In this document: piece by piece, positions 14,001 to 29,000 of the stretch
Layout of the letters: every line of letters starts with the position of its first letter
How positions within the stretch are numbered: position 1 is the stretch's first letter
DNA from: Branchiostoma floridae
Taxonomy: Eukaryota; Chordata; Leptocardii; Amphioxiformes; Branchiostomatidae
Direction: 5' to 3'
Assembly (NCBI RefSeq): GCF_000003815.2
Contig: NC_049981.1
Span: 30,322,760-30,386,759, forward strand
DNA: 64,000 nt
The notes under the pieces: generated by a model
What the model saw: only the letters and a program-made list of their open reading frames with translations
Database searches by the model: none
What the model was told of the DNA's origin: nothing
Made by a program: the position numbers and the translations under genes

Positions 14001-17000
14001 GGATGACTGGACCTGACAAAATCAGCGAACAAGGCTAGAAAATGATAAGTTTTAATGCAATTGGGGGCTTACTGGTCCAAGAAAAAAAAAACAAGAACAA
14101 AGTAAAGGAGAGTTGATAGTCTGATGATTCTAACCAATGAGTGGGACAGACAGAAAAATCTAAGCTATAGACAGCCATGCAGCTGTATAGTATACTACTG
14201 TAAATGCAGAAATGTTCACGGTGGATTAATGTTTGCAGTTTTCGCAGCGGCGGCTTCAACGCGAATTCAAAACCACCACAAACATTTTTCCATAACAGTG
14301 AGAGACTACAGTGCATGGTGCTACCGCGAAATTAAAACCACCGCGAAAAGTCCATTTTCCCGCTACCGCGAAATCAAATCCCCACAAACTTAAATGCATT
14401 TACAGTATAGCTTGTGTGCTTTGTGCAATGGTATAGAATATCATACCAAAGTGAAAATGGGATGTTTGAAATTCCAGACGGCATGCATCCTCCACAAAGA
14501 TTACCAAGAATGACAAGGAGGGTTTTCTAGGAAAGCTAGCCCCTACAACATAAGCCCTTGATCCCAATAACCAATTCAGCCCAGGCCTTGGATCATACAT
14601 GACCAAGAGTTGAATCCACAAACTGCATTAAGGCCACACCAATTTAATTTCTTGGTTCACGGATTTTTTCATAAAAAATATGGAGCGAAAGGGCGAAATA
14701 AAAATAAAAATAAAAATTGTAAAATGGTTGGGGTAAAGGTAACGGCTAATCCAAAACATAAAGAAAAAAAGTTTTCAGCTTGAAAAAAGTACAAAAATAC
14801 TATTATTGTACAGTAACAGCACCTGTACCCACACTTTAAGGAGCTTATAATATAAAGGCCAATTTGCTACACCAGAAAGTTGGTGAATGGTTTCAGTAAT
14901 GGTGAAAATTTGCTGAATGGTAATTTTTATTCTTATTTTTTTTTTTCCAAAAAATAGGAGCGAGCGAATCCGTGAACCAAGAAGTTAAATTGGTGTGGCC
15001 TAAGGGAAAGTTGATCAGCACATCACATTGTACACTGCCAATCCACCTCCACATTGAGTGGATGACTATCTTCCTGACTAAAACCAAATGATTAGTAGCA
15101 TAGGACAAAGCAAACTATGCTACAATCTACATGTATGTTATCTTTTAAACGTAGATGAAGTCAAACCTTTTTTGGTAATCTTAACTTATCTATGGTGGTT
15201 CAGTGTTTGAAAATCTTACTATTTGAGTCCCCCTGTAGCAACACTATGTTTTTTGCGCCTAATAAAACACGTTTCACCTGAAGATAACATGTTACTCACT
15301 GCTGGTAGAATTGAAATTTCAGACATCATGTGGATTTTTTTAATCTGTAAACAGTAAAACATATTGCTGCAGTACAATGCAAACATAGACTGAATTGCCC
15401 TCAGGAAGGTGACTGACGGTCACCAAAACATCAGTGAAAATAAAGTTGTCGTGTAAAAGGAGTATTCAGTGGATTTTACTGATCCATGTTATTCAGTAGC
15501 ACAGTACTTTATCATTGAGAGGTATGATTATTATACGCTCGCACAGACAGAGAAAAAGTTACAAACCATGTACTGATCATGGCTGAAGAGCTGACCTTTC
15601 TTCCCAAATCTTGAGTGCTTCATTTTTTTAAACAATAACAATAACAACAACATGTACATCCTTAATAGAAGCCCTAAGAATCAACAGGCTGGTTTACCAT
15701 TAAAATCTGATAATTATACTATTTACATGCTATTACACAAGGTCTGCATGTAGTACACGCCCACATCTGGCTTTTTGGTGTCTTTTGTGCCTGACTGCAC
15801 AGTGGGGTGTCTGATGACAGTTTCACCATTGTTTTTGAAAAACATAATCTTGGCAAGATTTCTGGCAGTTTTGAAGGGAATGTAACCTCAGCTTATTGAT
15901 ACCCTATAAAACAGACTAAGTGCATGATTATATCCTATTCTGAAGTGAAAAAAATAAAAGTGTTTTCAAAGAAGAAGATCTTCCCCTGTAGCCAGCCTGG
16001 AGTGTTATGAACTCATTACCCCACCCCTAGGGTGCCTACTGGAGGCCTGGAAGTTGTTATTTACAGCCAGGAGGGTCTAACTCTGGTGGTCACTCAGAGA
16101 AGTTACATAGTATACCTTTAACAAAAATGGCATTTTGACTTAATCGGATGATAATGGATACCACAAGCATGCTACCAATCCTAACCACCAGAAATTCAGC
16201 ACCAAGGGCATCCCTGGCTGCTGTTAGCTTTTGGGCTGCTGTTGTCATTTTACCTCCTTACTTGGGATGTTCTTTCAGCTTTATGCTGTCTCATTCTTAG
16301 GCCATTTCAAGTAAATTTGTTGGTTCTCAGATTTGACCAAAAAAATGAATTTGCTGAATTGGAAGATCAACATCAAAAACCGAGCCTGAGGGGAAAGCCT
16401 AATGTACAACGATGAAGACTTTTTGATGTCCTGTCTTTGCACATATCTAGGTCCTTACCTCTTTGTTTACACATGCACTAATATAGCTCCTAATAATCCA
16501 CTTTGTGGGCTAAGCAGTACCAAAGATGATGATATGATTTAGAACTTTTAGCAAATGTTGTCCTTCTTTGTAACACTGTATTTGCTGGATCACTTCAGCC
16601 GAAATCTAAACAAAGAAGAGAGAGTCCCTACCTACTAACCCTACTTTTTTAAGAGCTATGATCAGAAACAGAACTTTAATTTTCTTGTGCCTACAAGAAC
16701 CAAGGGAGTGAAATGGTGTGGCCTAATGTAGAGATAGCCATTGGCAGGATGTAAGCAGCCTGGGTGAGTGTCTGTGGGAGGAAACAGCATCCCCAACCAC
16801 TCATCAGTAGTGCTGTAGGCTGTGTTAGGGGAGCTCCCTGGAGCAATTTGGGGTGTGCCAAATACTGTAAATGTATTTATGTTTACTTTCGTGGTAGCGA
16901 GAAAATGAAGTGTTCGGGGTGGTTTTATGTTCGTGGTAGCGCCATAGACTGTAGTCACATACTATAATGGAAAAATGTTTCTGTTGGTTTTAAGTTTAAA

Positions 17001-20000
17001 CTGCGAACATAAAACGACCGTGAACATTTCTGCATTGACAGTACCTCAAATGACCTCAAATGGCTCTAATATACAGTGTACATGGGGCAATAATCTATTG
17101 GGCACTCTGGATACATTGTTTATCCATTTATGAATTCAAAAGATGCAGCAAGTCCTGATTATTAACCTGTCGTTATTTGAAGTAAGTCAGCAGGTTTCCA
17201 AATCAGAGCAAGTTAAGGCTGAAAAACACTAAGTCTTAGTATCATAGAATTGAATTGAATTCATTTAGAAGTGGACAATGGTAGAATTGCGCTATGCTGT
17301 AATCTATGAGCCAACAGCATCCACAGTTTTTTGCACTGTCGTCTGTGGACTGAAAAAGGTATCAAGAACTTCCCCATACAGACTCCCTAAACAAGAAAAT
17401 ATCCGAACCGGAGAGAGGGATGGGTCCTACAGACGGCCCTGGAAGACATCTGCCAAGAGCTCTTTTTCTTATCATCATTTCATCTTCTAACATCACTTTC
17501 AATGAACTATTCACTTTCAATTAACTTGAAAATTACTTAATGTCTGTTAAAATGTTGGCTGTGACAAACGACTTTTACTTCAACCTCAGTGTGGATTCTC
17601 ATAAATCTCCTGAATGAACCAGCACCAAGAATAGAAAATTATGTCCTGACAATATGATACACATATACAGGGAATCTGACAGGCCATTTTTCACAAGTTT
17701 TAATTGTGCTCTATACGGGGACTACATCATTAACTTGTGTTAATAAAACTGTAGATACATTTTTCACCTATAAAGGTGGTATATCACTGCACTTAGGGCA
17801 CCAGTGTGGCACTGCGAGGTTCATCCACTGCGGCACTGTTGAGTTATTTTTGCTGATTTTTTTATAAATGACATATTTTGTAATACGTAAAGGTATGACA
17901 TAGAAGACAACAAGATACACAAAACATAAGAAAATTTGTTCTTTATCTCTGAAATTCGTCGAATAATCTTTCAAACCCCACAGTGCCACACTGGTGCCCC
18001 AACTGCAGTGAGGTACCACCTTAACTGGTAACGTTGTACTAGCAATTATTGAATGTGACTATTTAGTGAAAAAAAAGTCACTCAAATCCCATGGACAGAG
18101 CCAAATAAATACAGTGAACAATCAGAAGACATATCATCTCTTCTACAAAGAATAATAAGTGGTCTGTATCTTTTCATTGCCATGTGAGCACATTTCTACA
18201 ATTGAGATCTATGATAATGAAGATTTGTGCTAGGGTAACCAGGCATGATTATGAGGAGGGAGATGGGAAGATCAGATTTTCAACACACTCAAAGGGCTGG
18301 GGGGCTCCAGAACCAACAGTAAGAGGTACGGCCAGGACAGACTAACCTGGTGTGAACCGTCAATGTCTGTAGTCGCTATGCATCAGACTATGATGCCTGC
18401 AAATGGTTGATTGATTGACCAGGTACGACCTTATGCACACAATAATTGGAAGCACTATATTACAAGTTTGAGCAGACCGACTGACAAGCAAGCCTCTAAA
18501 TCAATTCATTTTGATGCTACATATCACATGTTTACGTTAGGTACAATTCTTTTTTTCTTTATTACGTATTCTGGTACATGGTAAAGCCCCCTTTACAAAT
18601 CAAGAATTTAGCTCGGCAGACGTGTTGGCGAGTTCTATATGGGCACCATTGGGGATTAATCGGGCTTCAAACCAATTTTAGCAGCTAGGCTGACATTTGC
18701 GGGTCCCTGGAAGCTGCGCTTAAATTCATCAAGGCCCTGGCAAAGATTATTGAGCTTTTTATGAGATTTCGGATTGGTCTATTGCAAAATTCCTGTTAAT
18801 ATCTGATTTTTGTAGTGTGCCCGTCTACCCCACTCATGTCCTACATATTTCCCACAAGCTTTAAGTCAGAAATTAAAGTTGCCAAATATTGGCTTTTTAC
18901 TGGGTTAGTCGATTCTGACTTCGTCCATGTCCAAGATATGCTACCATCTCATGGGGGATTCATAATTGTTAGTGTTGGATTAACCTGGATTGGTGTCATC
19001 TGAGCACCGTCCAAATTGTGAAGGGCCAAATTTTCAGTGAAAAATATAGCTGATACTCGATGTTGAAATTCGGAGAGGTCTGACCGATCTACAAATTTGA
19101 CTGGTGCTCGCATAAACTGTAAAGCCAGCTTTAGAGAAGTGAAGCATGATGTGTTTTTTTTAACGTTAATTATTGCCCAATTTTGCATTATATACATAAT
19201 CTAAGTTGTTGACTACCTACAATGATCCAAAATTTGGAAAACATTGAACCTAGTGAGTGATTTTCAAGACTTAGTATTCACTTTAAATATTCACCTTGAG
19301 CTAATTGTAGTCCTTAGTACTAATTAGCAGGGATGACAAAACAGGAGAGATAACCATCTACATGTACAAGCGAGTAATGGGAGAATTTTGATATTTGTCA
19401 GAAGTTTGCATGTCAAACACAGCACTTAAGGAAGTCCGCAGTATATTACAAAGGTGAAATGTGTAAGCCCATGCCAAGATTGCCATGGTTTGTGTTTGTG
19501 TGTAACCATGGTGACGCACCGGTGTTTACGCCCGTTCATTACCAGTGTTTTGTCACCGTTCATTAAAGCTGATCAGAAAACGTAAGCTGCGTCTCTGAGG
19601 TAGCCAACACAACTTGTCAGATTATATTTCATTGAATTTCACTCAGACCCTGCTATGCCTAGTGGCTAAAATTAAACATAGAGCAGCAGGTTTCCTTGCT
19701 GTTTTAGTGACAGGGTATATTTTTTACAGGAAGGGGTTACTAGCTTTAGCTAAGACAACATACTTGCTGAGGCAGCTCCTCCAATATGGTACCCCCATTT
19801 TGTGTCCCTTTCAGCCCCAACCCATGACTGCTCTACCCAGGATTGAACTGGAGTCTCCCAGTTACCAACTTATTAATATATATATATTATATATATTATT
19901 ATTAATATATATATATTATATATATTAATTGTTCTTCAAAAATTCTAGTATCTGGGTTAACGAGAAAAGTATGAAAATTATTAGGTACATTTTTATGTAG

Positions 20001-23000
20001 TGAATAGATAAATGTGTTCCTTGACCCAAAGTATTGGACCAGGTGAACAGACATGTTTCTTTTCCCATAAGACAAGAACACTACTCATTCGAAAAAAATG
20101 TCAGCTGTTAGAAAGTAGGGATGAGTGCCAGTTTTTACTGGCGTGGAAGCTGCTGTTCTCTGAACTGAAAGAAGGGACAAGACCCTTTGGCCCAAACGTC
20201 TTTGGCCCAAATAGGTGTAAAATACGAATGCATTAATATTTGGAATTTCTACTTCTGTAATATTATCAACCTTTAAAATTATGTTTGGAAACCATCCACT
20301 ATCAAACCCCAGCCACTTAAGTCTTTTCTTAACCATTTGCAGTTGCCTTGTTCTGATTTATTGTCAGCTTAAGCATTCCTTGTTTCATACATTGCTCATT
20401 TATTTATATTTCTGATTTATATTTAGCCTCAACATTTTATGTTTCATATATTTGCTCAGTCATTTATACTTCCATTTCACTGATATTTCTGAATAGTTAA
20501 TTTAAAAGTTCTTTGACAAATCTTATATTTACTACACTTGTAATTTGTTTAGAGCTTATTTAAGTGGAGGGCTTTGTAAAAACCTATGCAGACCGCATGA
20601 TCAACCGCGTCACTGCATTTCAAAGACTCAGTAAATTTCACAACATAGAAGCAAATAAAATGTGTAAGCCATTGTGAAAATATTGCCACAGAATTTGAGA
20701 ACAAGGAGCAAAAGCAAACTCATTAAAGATGAAGAAAAACTGTGAACTACACGAAAGTTGTGACATGAATAAACTAAGATATAGTTATAAATCATTTGGG
20801 TTGCATTAGCTATAATTCACATAAGAGAAATCTGTTAGTGCGACATTACACGGTTATTAAATTTGGCACGGCCTCGTGGCTCCAAAGTAGCAGGCACATC
20901 AGGGACTGCATCAAAGTATTGTTAGGCACACACACAGGTGGTGAACAGCTTTATAACCATGTGGAGAATTCTGCTCTGTAGAGTAGGAAGCCCACCGCAT
21001 GACTTTGTAGTGCAAATGTTTACATTCTCAGATCTGATGGTAACAATTTGAATTTTGATAGCCATAAACACGGTCTTATTAGGCACACACAGGTGGTGAA
21101 CAGCTTTATTACCATGTGGAGAATTCTGTTCTGTAGAGTAGGAAGCCCACCGCATGACTTTGTAGTGCAAATGTTTACATTTTCAGACGGTAACAATTTG
21201 ATAGTCATAACACCGCCACTAACCATTATAAATATTGCCGAATTAAAGAATGATGAATTCAAAGAGACACACTTTGAATCACAGCAGCAGCAGTAATTTA
21301 GGAGGTAACGCTAGTTCCCCTTTATCCATGGGATAACCTATATCCGTTGTATCTAAAAACAATATGTATACATGGATAGCAAGTCGACGGACACTGGTTG
21401 CAATTTGAAACCACTATCCATTGACTTAATATCCCCCAATAACCTATTTTTAAATACAATGGATATAACGCTAGTTCACCTTTATCCGTGGTGTGACCTT
21501 TATCCGTTGTCTTTAAAAACAGCGCATTTAGGAGTATTAAGTCTGCTGACAGTGGTTTCAAATTTGCAATATTTTCAAAATGTTCCGATCTGAAACCACC
21601 GTTCGTTGACTTCATATCCCTAAATACGTTTTTTCGTATGAACAACGAATATAGGTTACCCTTGGATAAAGGTGAACCAGCGTTAGGTTATTTCACGGCA
21701 ATAGGTTACCCTGCAGATAAAGGTGAACTTGAGCGTTAACCCTCGTCTGGCACATCAATTCTCAGCACATCTTGGCATTTTGATATTCTGAGATATTAGC
21801 AGGACAAGAGTGTCAATATAAACACATGGCATAAGCTTAAGAGGCAACTGACCTACAATCTATAACATAGTCAATGGTAACTAGTAGGAACAAAGGAATT
21901 CTTCGTGGCATGCTTCTTTGCTTCATTGGTCTCACTGGAGAAGTTGACATAAACAAGGCAGTATAATGAGAGTAGACGTTTCTGTGCATGTTTGTTTGTT
22001 TGTTTGTTTTATTAGGATTTCCATTAGCGATACCACCGAAGTGGTACCACTATTCTTCCTGGAGTCCGAAAATATGTATCAAACCATACACGGTCTGCCT
22101 GAACACTTCAAACAACCTCCAACGACCTTAAATGGCTGTAATATGCAGTGTACATGGGGCAACGACCTTGTGTGGCGCTCTGGATACATTTTTTATGCAT
22201 TTATGAATTAACTAGAAAGGCCGACATTTGCTTAAGAGCAAATACAGCATATTTCAGCCATACCCCTTCCCACGCAACATTGGACTGTTCCAAATCACCC
22301 CTGCGCAAAAATGGAACATCCTCTTAACAGTACATTATCCCCCAAAGTGGACTGGTATTGTGAATTGACTCCAGGTAAAAACAGAGCTTGCTTCTATTTT
22401 TCAGAAAATGACAATAATCACACCTTCCATTCAGAAAATTTTCATCATGACTGAAAATTGTTGAATGACTTCATGTAATGTCATTAACAATTTTCAGTAC
22501 GATAACTAGGTGTAAGTTTAAAAAAGTATAAGCTCCTTGTGATGTGGGTACATTTATTATTGCAATGAACTTTTTTTATTCAAGTAGGGCATACGATTTA
22601 ATAATTATCAAGCAGGTGCAGGTACTGTAGGAGCGTTTGTTTTCTTCAAGCTGTAAAACTATTAAACTGTTTTACTTTGTATGCAATCAACCATCGAGCC
22701 TATTCTTATTTTAGTTTAACAACTTCCTGCCAGACCTGGAAGATACGATTGAACCTTGTTCGAGGATTTATTTTCGTCTGTCTGGTCAGTCTGTTCATAC
22801 CCTGGCGCTGAGAGTGTTTTATTGGGCTGAAACTCTGGCAGTTTAAAGTTACTTACAATTTAAATGTTCAAAGTTTATGCCAAACAACAACAGCACTAGG
22901 AAATGTGGCCACTATAGACAGGTGGTCACTATAGAGAAAATGCTGATCTATTGACTAGGAGCCATACGTTACACATGATTTCAGTACACTGATCATTAAT

Positions 23001-26000
23001 CATATAAACATTGCACAGGTAAGCCAATTGTTTAGATGTACAATTAAGTTCAAATAATTCTGAAGAGAAATATTGATGAGAAGATAATCATTCTCGCCAC
23101 TGTCTAACTTATAATTACGTATCAAAACTAAACGCAGATTTTCTAACTAACGCACCTTTCGCCGACTTCATCATAGGACCGCCGGCTATCAACCAAACAC
23201 GGCTGTTGATTAGACTTAGAGTTTCAAACAGTCATGTGCTGTGTGCCAGTTGACAGCGAACTTCATGCTACGTGATGTTTTACATTGCTTGGACCTTCTT
23301 TCCTACAGCGGTGCTTCTACAAAATATTTAGACTGTAACACTGAGTTTTATAGAATAGAATTTGACGCAGAACAGCGTTTTTTGCTGGGTATTTTTTTTT
23401 AAACATGTCCGTGGGAATATCAGCGAGGCGGCGACGTAGGGATATCAGACCGTCAACAAAAGTCGCACGGCGGCTAACGGCGCAGCGAAGATACTAGCGC
23501 TATAAATAAGCGCTTCAACTAAGGATGGCAACCCGTACAATATTTTTGTATACTGTTGAGCTAAGTAAAGTTTGTTGTTTATGAGGTTTTAGTTGTCTTT
23601 GAAGCTTTGACCCGAAATATTTTAAAGTCAAACTGCTGAAGAGAAGTAAGTGACTGCTACGATTATCGTAGATATGGCCCTTAATAAAACTGATAAAAGA
23701 AGCCTTCTCAATAGCCTAAAATGCAAGAGCTTCCGGGGGGGCTTCGCCCACCTGGGTCCCCCCCACAGTGGCCCTGCCCCTGGACCCCGCCAGGGACATT
23801 CGGCGGCCCCCGGACCCCTGTCCGACGCTTTGAAAAAATCCTGGCGAGAAGTCTGTACGGCCTGAGTCTTCAAGTTAACGTATTGTGTGGTCCCGCTTAT
23901 GAATATTAATTTGCCTTCGCTTTCCTCTTCGCTGATTGGCTGAACCATTAATTGAATTAACTCTTCCTGCCGGCTAGACGCAGGTGCAGATGTCGGCTCT
24001 GTGGGGTGAACGTCCGAAAGGTCACGGCATGGAGAACGAAAGAAAACCAATTTCCCCTAAAAAAGTGCTGTAATTAAGCCTTTTACAGTACTTTATGCCA
24101 AAAATTTTACTTGGATCATTTTACCAACTATATTATGCCTATCTATACCAAATGTTACTCATACCAGGGTACAGGGGTGCAAAATATACCGTTATAAGAC
24201 CGTCAACAACAGTCGCACGGAGCTAACAGCGCAGCGAAAATACCATCGCTAGCGTTTCAACTTCGGATAACAAGTTATAAGTACTGTTGAACTCAGTAAC
24301 GTTAAAGTTTGTTTTTAGTTGCCTTTGACGGTTTGACCTGAAACAGTGTTACGCTAAACTCCTGAAGAGAAGTTAAGTGACTGCTGCGATTATCATAGAT
24401 ATGCCCCTAAGAACTGATACAATATAAAGCCTTCTGAATAGTCTAAAATGCGAGAGCCTTAGGCGGGCTTTGCTCCCCCTGGCGGGAACACTGCTATATA
24501 CGGGATCATGAGGCCCCGCTTATGAATATTAATTAGCCTTTGGCCTCCTCTTCGCTGATTGGCTAGGTCTTTGATTCAATTAACTCTCCGGCTGATGCGC
24601 ACAGGTGTGGCTCTGTGCGGGGTCACGGAAGGTCACGTCAGGAGGCCAAAAGAAAACAAATTTCCCCTCAGAAAAGTGCCAAAATTAATCATTTTAAAGT
24701 TGTTTATGTCAAAAATTTTACTTGAATCTTGTTACCAAGTATCTAATGCCTATCTATACCAAATTTCAGGTCATTTAATTGTAATACATGTACCAGGGTA
24801 CAGGAGCCAAAAGTGTCCTTTTTTGGTCAAAAATTGGCCAAAAATCGCAAAAATAAGCATTTTGTTGCACTGTACACCAAAAGTGTTATTGAATTTATAT
24901 GAAGGGATTATCAAGGCACATCTGTGTCAAATTTCAGCTCATTCGGTTGCAATACCAAGGTACAGGAGCCAAAAGTGTCCTTTTTTGGTCAAAAATTGGT
25001 CAAAAAATCGCAAAAATAAGCATTTTGTTGTACTGTACACCAAAAGTGTTCTTAAATTTATATGGGGGCATTATCAAGGCACATCTCTGTCAAATTTCAG
25101 CTCATTTGGTTGTAATACCAGGGTACAGGGGCCAAAAGTGTCCTTTTTTGGTCAAAAATTGGTCAAAAAATCGCAAAAATAAGCATTTAGTTGTACTGTA
25201 CACCAAAACTGATATTGAATCTATATGGGGGACTTATCAAGGCACATCTGTGCCAAATTTCAGCTCATTCGGTTATAATACCAGGGTACAGGGGGCCCAA
25301 ATATACAGTTTTGGTCTTAAGATGACCAAAAAACCTTAATAAAATCATTTAAGAGACAGATATGGAAAAAATGAAAAAAACGCCCGAGGGTATTGGCCCA
25401 CTCTACCCTTGTGCCAAATTTCAAGTCATTCGGTTGAGGAACAATGGAGATACCGTGTTCTGAAGATTTGACAGGAGAAAGAAAGAAAGAAACATTACGA
25501 ATACTAGAAAGGCCGACATTTGCTTCAGAGCAAATACAGCATATTTCAGCCATACCCGTTCCCATGCAAAATTGAACTGTTCCAAATCACCCCTGTGCGG
25601 AAATCGAACATTCTAACAGTAACTTCTCGAAATGAACGACAAGAAAGGCCGACATTTACTTATGAGCAAATGCACCATTTTCACTCCGCCCCTCTGCCGA
25701 TGCAACAATGTTCTTCCACAATCACACATATCGAAAAAAATAAACATTCCAAAATGGAGATATCTGTGGTCTGGTATTACAACAGAATAACATGGAATTT
25801 GGTATAAGGGTGCCCTCGACATATGCACGGTAGAACGAAACATTTTTGGCATACATCACTTCAAGAGGATTAATTTTTGGCCATTTTTAGTATCATTTTT
25901 GGCCCCTCTGTATTGCCATGGTATTGGAACAAAATTTTGTATGGAAATGCCTGTGATATATACCTCCAGGGCCTTTGCAATTTTGGTATTCATGTCTTGA

Positions 26001-29000
26001 CAATGATGAAGTCTCTGGTCTTCTTGTATTAAAAAAAATGGTGATGGCATGTTGGATAGCAAGTGGGATGAAGTTCAGAATGATTATCTCTTCACTCTCT
26101 TACAAACACACACACATACACACACACAGACAGCAAACAGTAAGAATGAAAAAAAAAAACTTTCAATTTTTACAGTTTACTTTCACAAAATTGCAATTTT
26201 ACACTTGTCTGCTCTCACAATCTGATTGACTTAATGTAAATACAATGTAATTTGAGCTTAAGTTTTTACATTGTTAAAAGTTAATCTGGAAAAATAGCAA
26301 ACTACATACTAGATCTTATTCGCAGAAAATTACAATTCCGTCAAAATATATCTTTTCAGAATCGGTTGCGATCAATATCTACGTGTCCTTTTCTGGCTGG
26401 TTGGAATCAAGTCAGTCTGCTTCTTCCACATACAGTCAAAGGCCAAGCTCTGCTTCTCTTCTGTAGAGGGGTATGGAGGACAGAAACAGGGAGGTTAGAA
26501 TTTCAATGCAAAGCAGAAACATCAAACTATAGGCAGATTTGGAAACAGTACACATTTCCACAACTATTTGCAATCTTCCATCAATCTGTTGCTGCCTGGG
26601 ACAAAATCTGTGTGCCTCCTCCAAATACAGCTTCTCATGGACCAATTGTTTTCTTCTCTAGAGGTCACATCTTAACAATGCAAACAGGAGAGTGAGATTT
26701 GGCATTTCAAGGCAGACATCAATCAAATATTTGATGAAATAATTATACCATTGATTTGGAAAGTATACATATTGTTGCCAGAAGATAACAATGTGTTTGT
26801 GTTACACATAAATCTTCTCTTTGATCCAAATTCTGCACCTGTCTCTACAGTCTACACCTACATGTACATGCAAGTCTAGCGACAAGAAAACAGGCCCTAC
26901 CTGCTGTGTGTCATGAGCACAATGTTCTTACTGCTGAAAAAAAACAGAGACATGTCAATCTTTGTTTTACACATTTGTGGACACTTCAAAATGTTAATGC
27001 ACAATGCTTTTGACTGATAAAGGAATATTGCAACAGAGGTATAATAAATACATATACACAACTTGTACTTGCAAATGAAAATGTACAACTGACAGGATCA
27101 AAAAGGATTGACATGAATGAAATTAAAGCCATCATATAGAAGTCAAACCAGTGACATTTGGTATAACATCTACACAAATTCTAAAAACAAGTCCAAAGGA
27201 TGAATTAATATTAACAAAAATGATTCATAAATCCACATGGCTCCCAATCACTGAGCCTCCACCAGGCTCCCTCTTGTCCTTTGGCAAGAGCCGGAGCGGG
27301 AACCTTTGTCATTCCCCATCCCCCTTGCCACCACTGAATGTGCCGTGTGGCAAGGGCCGGAAGCTGGCAACAAATATTTCATTCACAGGCATCCACCAGG
27401 CTCCCTCTTACCACTTTTGGCAAGAGCCAGAGCGGGAACCTTTGTCATTCCCCATCCCCCTTGCCACCACTGAATATGCTGTGTGGCAAGGGCCGGAAGC
27501 TGGCGCCAAGTACTTCATTCACAGGCATCCACCAGGCTCCCTCTTACCAATTTTGGCAAGAGCCAGAGCGGGAACCTTTGTCATTCCCCATCCCCCTTGC
27601 CACCACTGAATGTGCCGTGTGGCAAGGGCCGGAAGCTGGCGCCAAGTACTTCATTCACAGGCATCCACCAGGCTCCCTCTTACCAATTCTGGCAAGAGCC
27701 AGAGCGGGAACCTTTGTCATTCCCCATCCCCCTTGCCACCACTGAATGTGCCGTGTGGCAAGGGTGGAAGCTGGCGCCAAGTATTTCTCAATTATGGAGC
27801 ACCATAGACTCCCATTTCTCATCCACTCATCTCGACAAGTCCTGAGCTGGTACAATACACACACACTCCATTCCTTTGATTCTGATTTCTGTTTTATCTC
27901 ATCATTACACAACATACAGTACACAGCATCATGGTGACTATAGAAATTGTCAACCTTCCACTCAGGTCAACAAGACCTGAGCTGGTACAATACACACACT
28001 CCCTTCCTTTGACTCTGATTTCTGTTTTATCTCTCATTACACAACGTACAGTACACAGCATCATGGTGACTATAGAAATTGTCAACCTTCCACTCAGGTC
28101 AACAAGACCTGAGCTGGTACAATACACACACTCCCTTCCTTTGATTCTGATTTCTGTTTTATCTCATCATTACACAACGTATACAGCATCACAGCATCAT
28201 GGTGACTATAGAGATTGTCAACCTTCCACTCAGCTCGACAAGGCCCGAGCTGGTACAATACACACACTCCCTTCCTTTGACTCTGATTTCTGTTTTATCT
28301 CTCATTACACAACGTACAGTATACAGCATCATGGTAGCTATAGAATGTCTGTATTACACCATGATTAACAACAGCTGACAGTTGTGAAATGTACACATGG
28401 TCAATGAGAGTACATCTTTCAGTTGTAGGAGACTCTATCAACTGTTTGAAGCCATTTTGCATCAAGAAAGAAAGGATCATTTTGTTTTCACTTGACATCA
28501 AATTTTCATTAAAGTCACCAAGAATCACTGTGTTACTTCTTTCCACTGCAGACAAGTGCCCCAAGAGTTTCTCCAAACTGGATATGAATGAGTCTTTGCG
28601 AACATTTGGGGGTCTATAAATGGCTACAATTAGATGTTTCACAGGCATGCAGTCAGCAGAAACTTGCGTAACCACACATTCTAGACTGATATCATTTGGG
28701 ATGGGAATTTCAGAACACTTGTATATGTCACGTACATATATTGCCACGCCTCCACGACTGGAATTCCTTGTCGCATTACAAGCTTCCTCGCAAGCATGCC
28801 CACTTGATCTGTCTTTACGAAACATGTTAAAACTCTCCAACTGAAACTGGGAGGACTGCACATTTTCTGACAGCCATGTCTCAGTCAGGCATATGATATC
28901 AGCTTCAACCAAACAAGTTGACTTCAGACTTTCAAATTTCTTTTCAAGTCCTTCAGTATTGTGATGGACAATGTTCAACACTTCACCGACAGATCTGTCA

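Noticed and set aside
24559-25339. Overlapping plus-strand frames of 207 and 146 codons
   Set aside because: Products of the 163-bp tandem array inside a dispersed repeat; no domain and no start context.
27151-27845. Three overlapping plus-strand frames of 120-152 codons with repeated peptide
   Set aside because: They are read through a 135-bp minisatellite with units not all divisible by three; the same peptide appears in different frames.
27241-28350. CRISPR-like array
   Set aside because: Direct repeats are long (about 135 bp) with no unique spacers; these are eukaryotic minisatellites.
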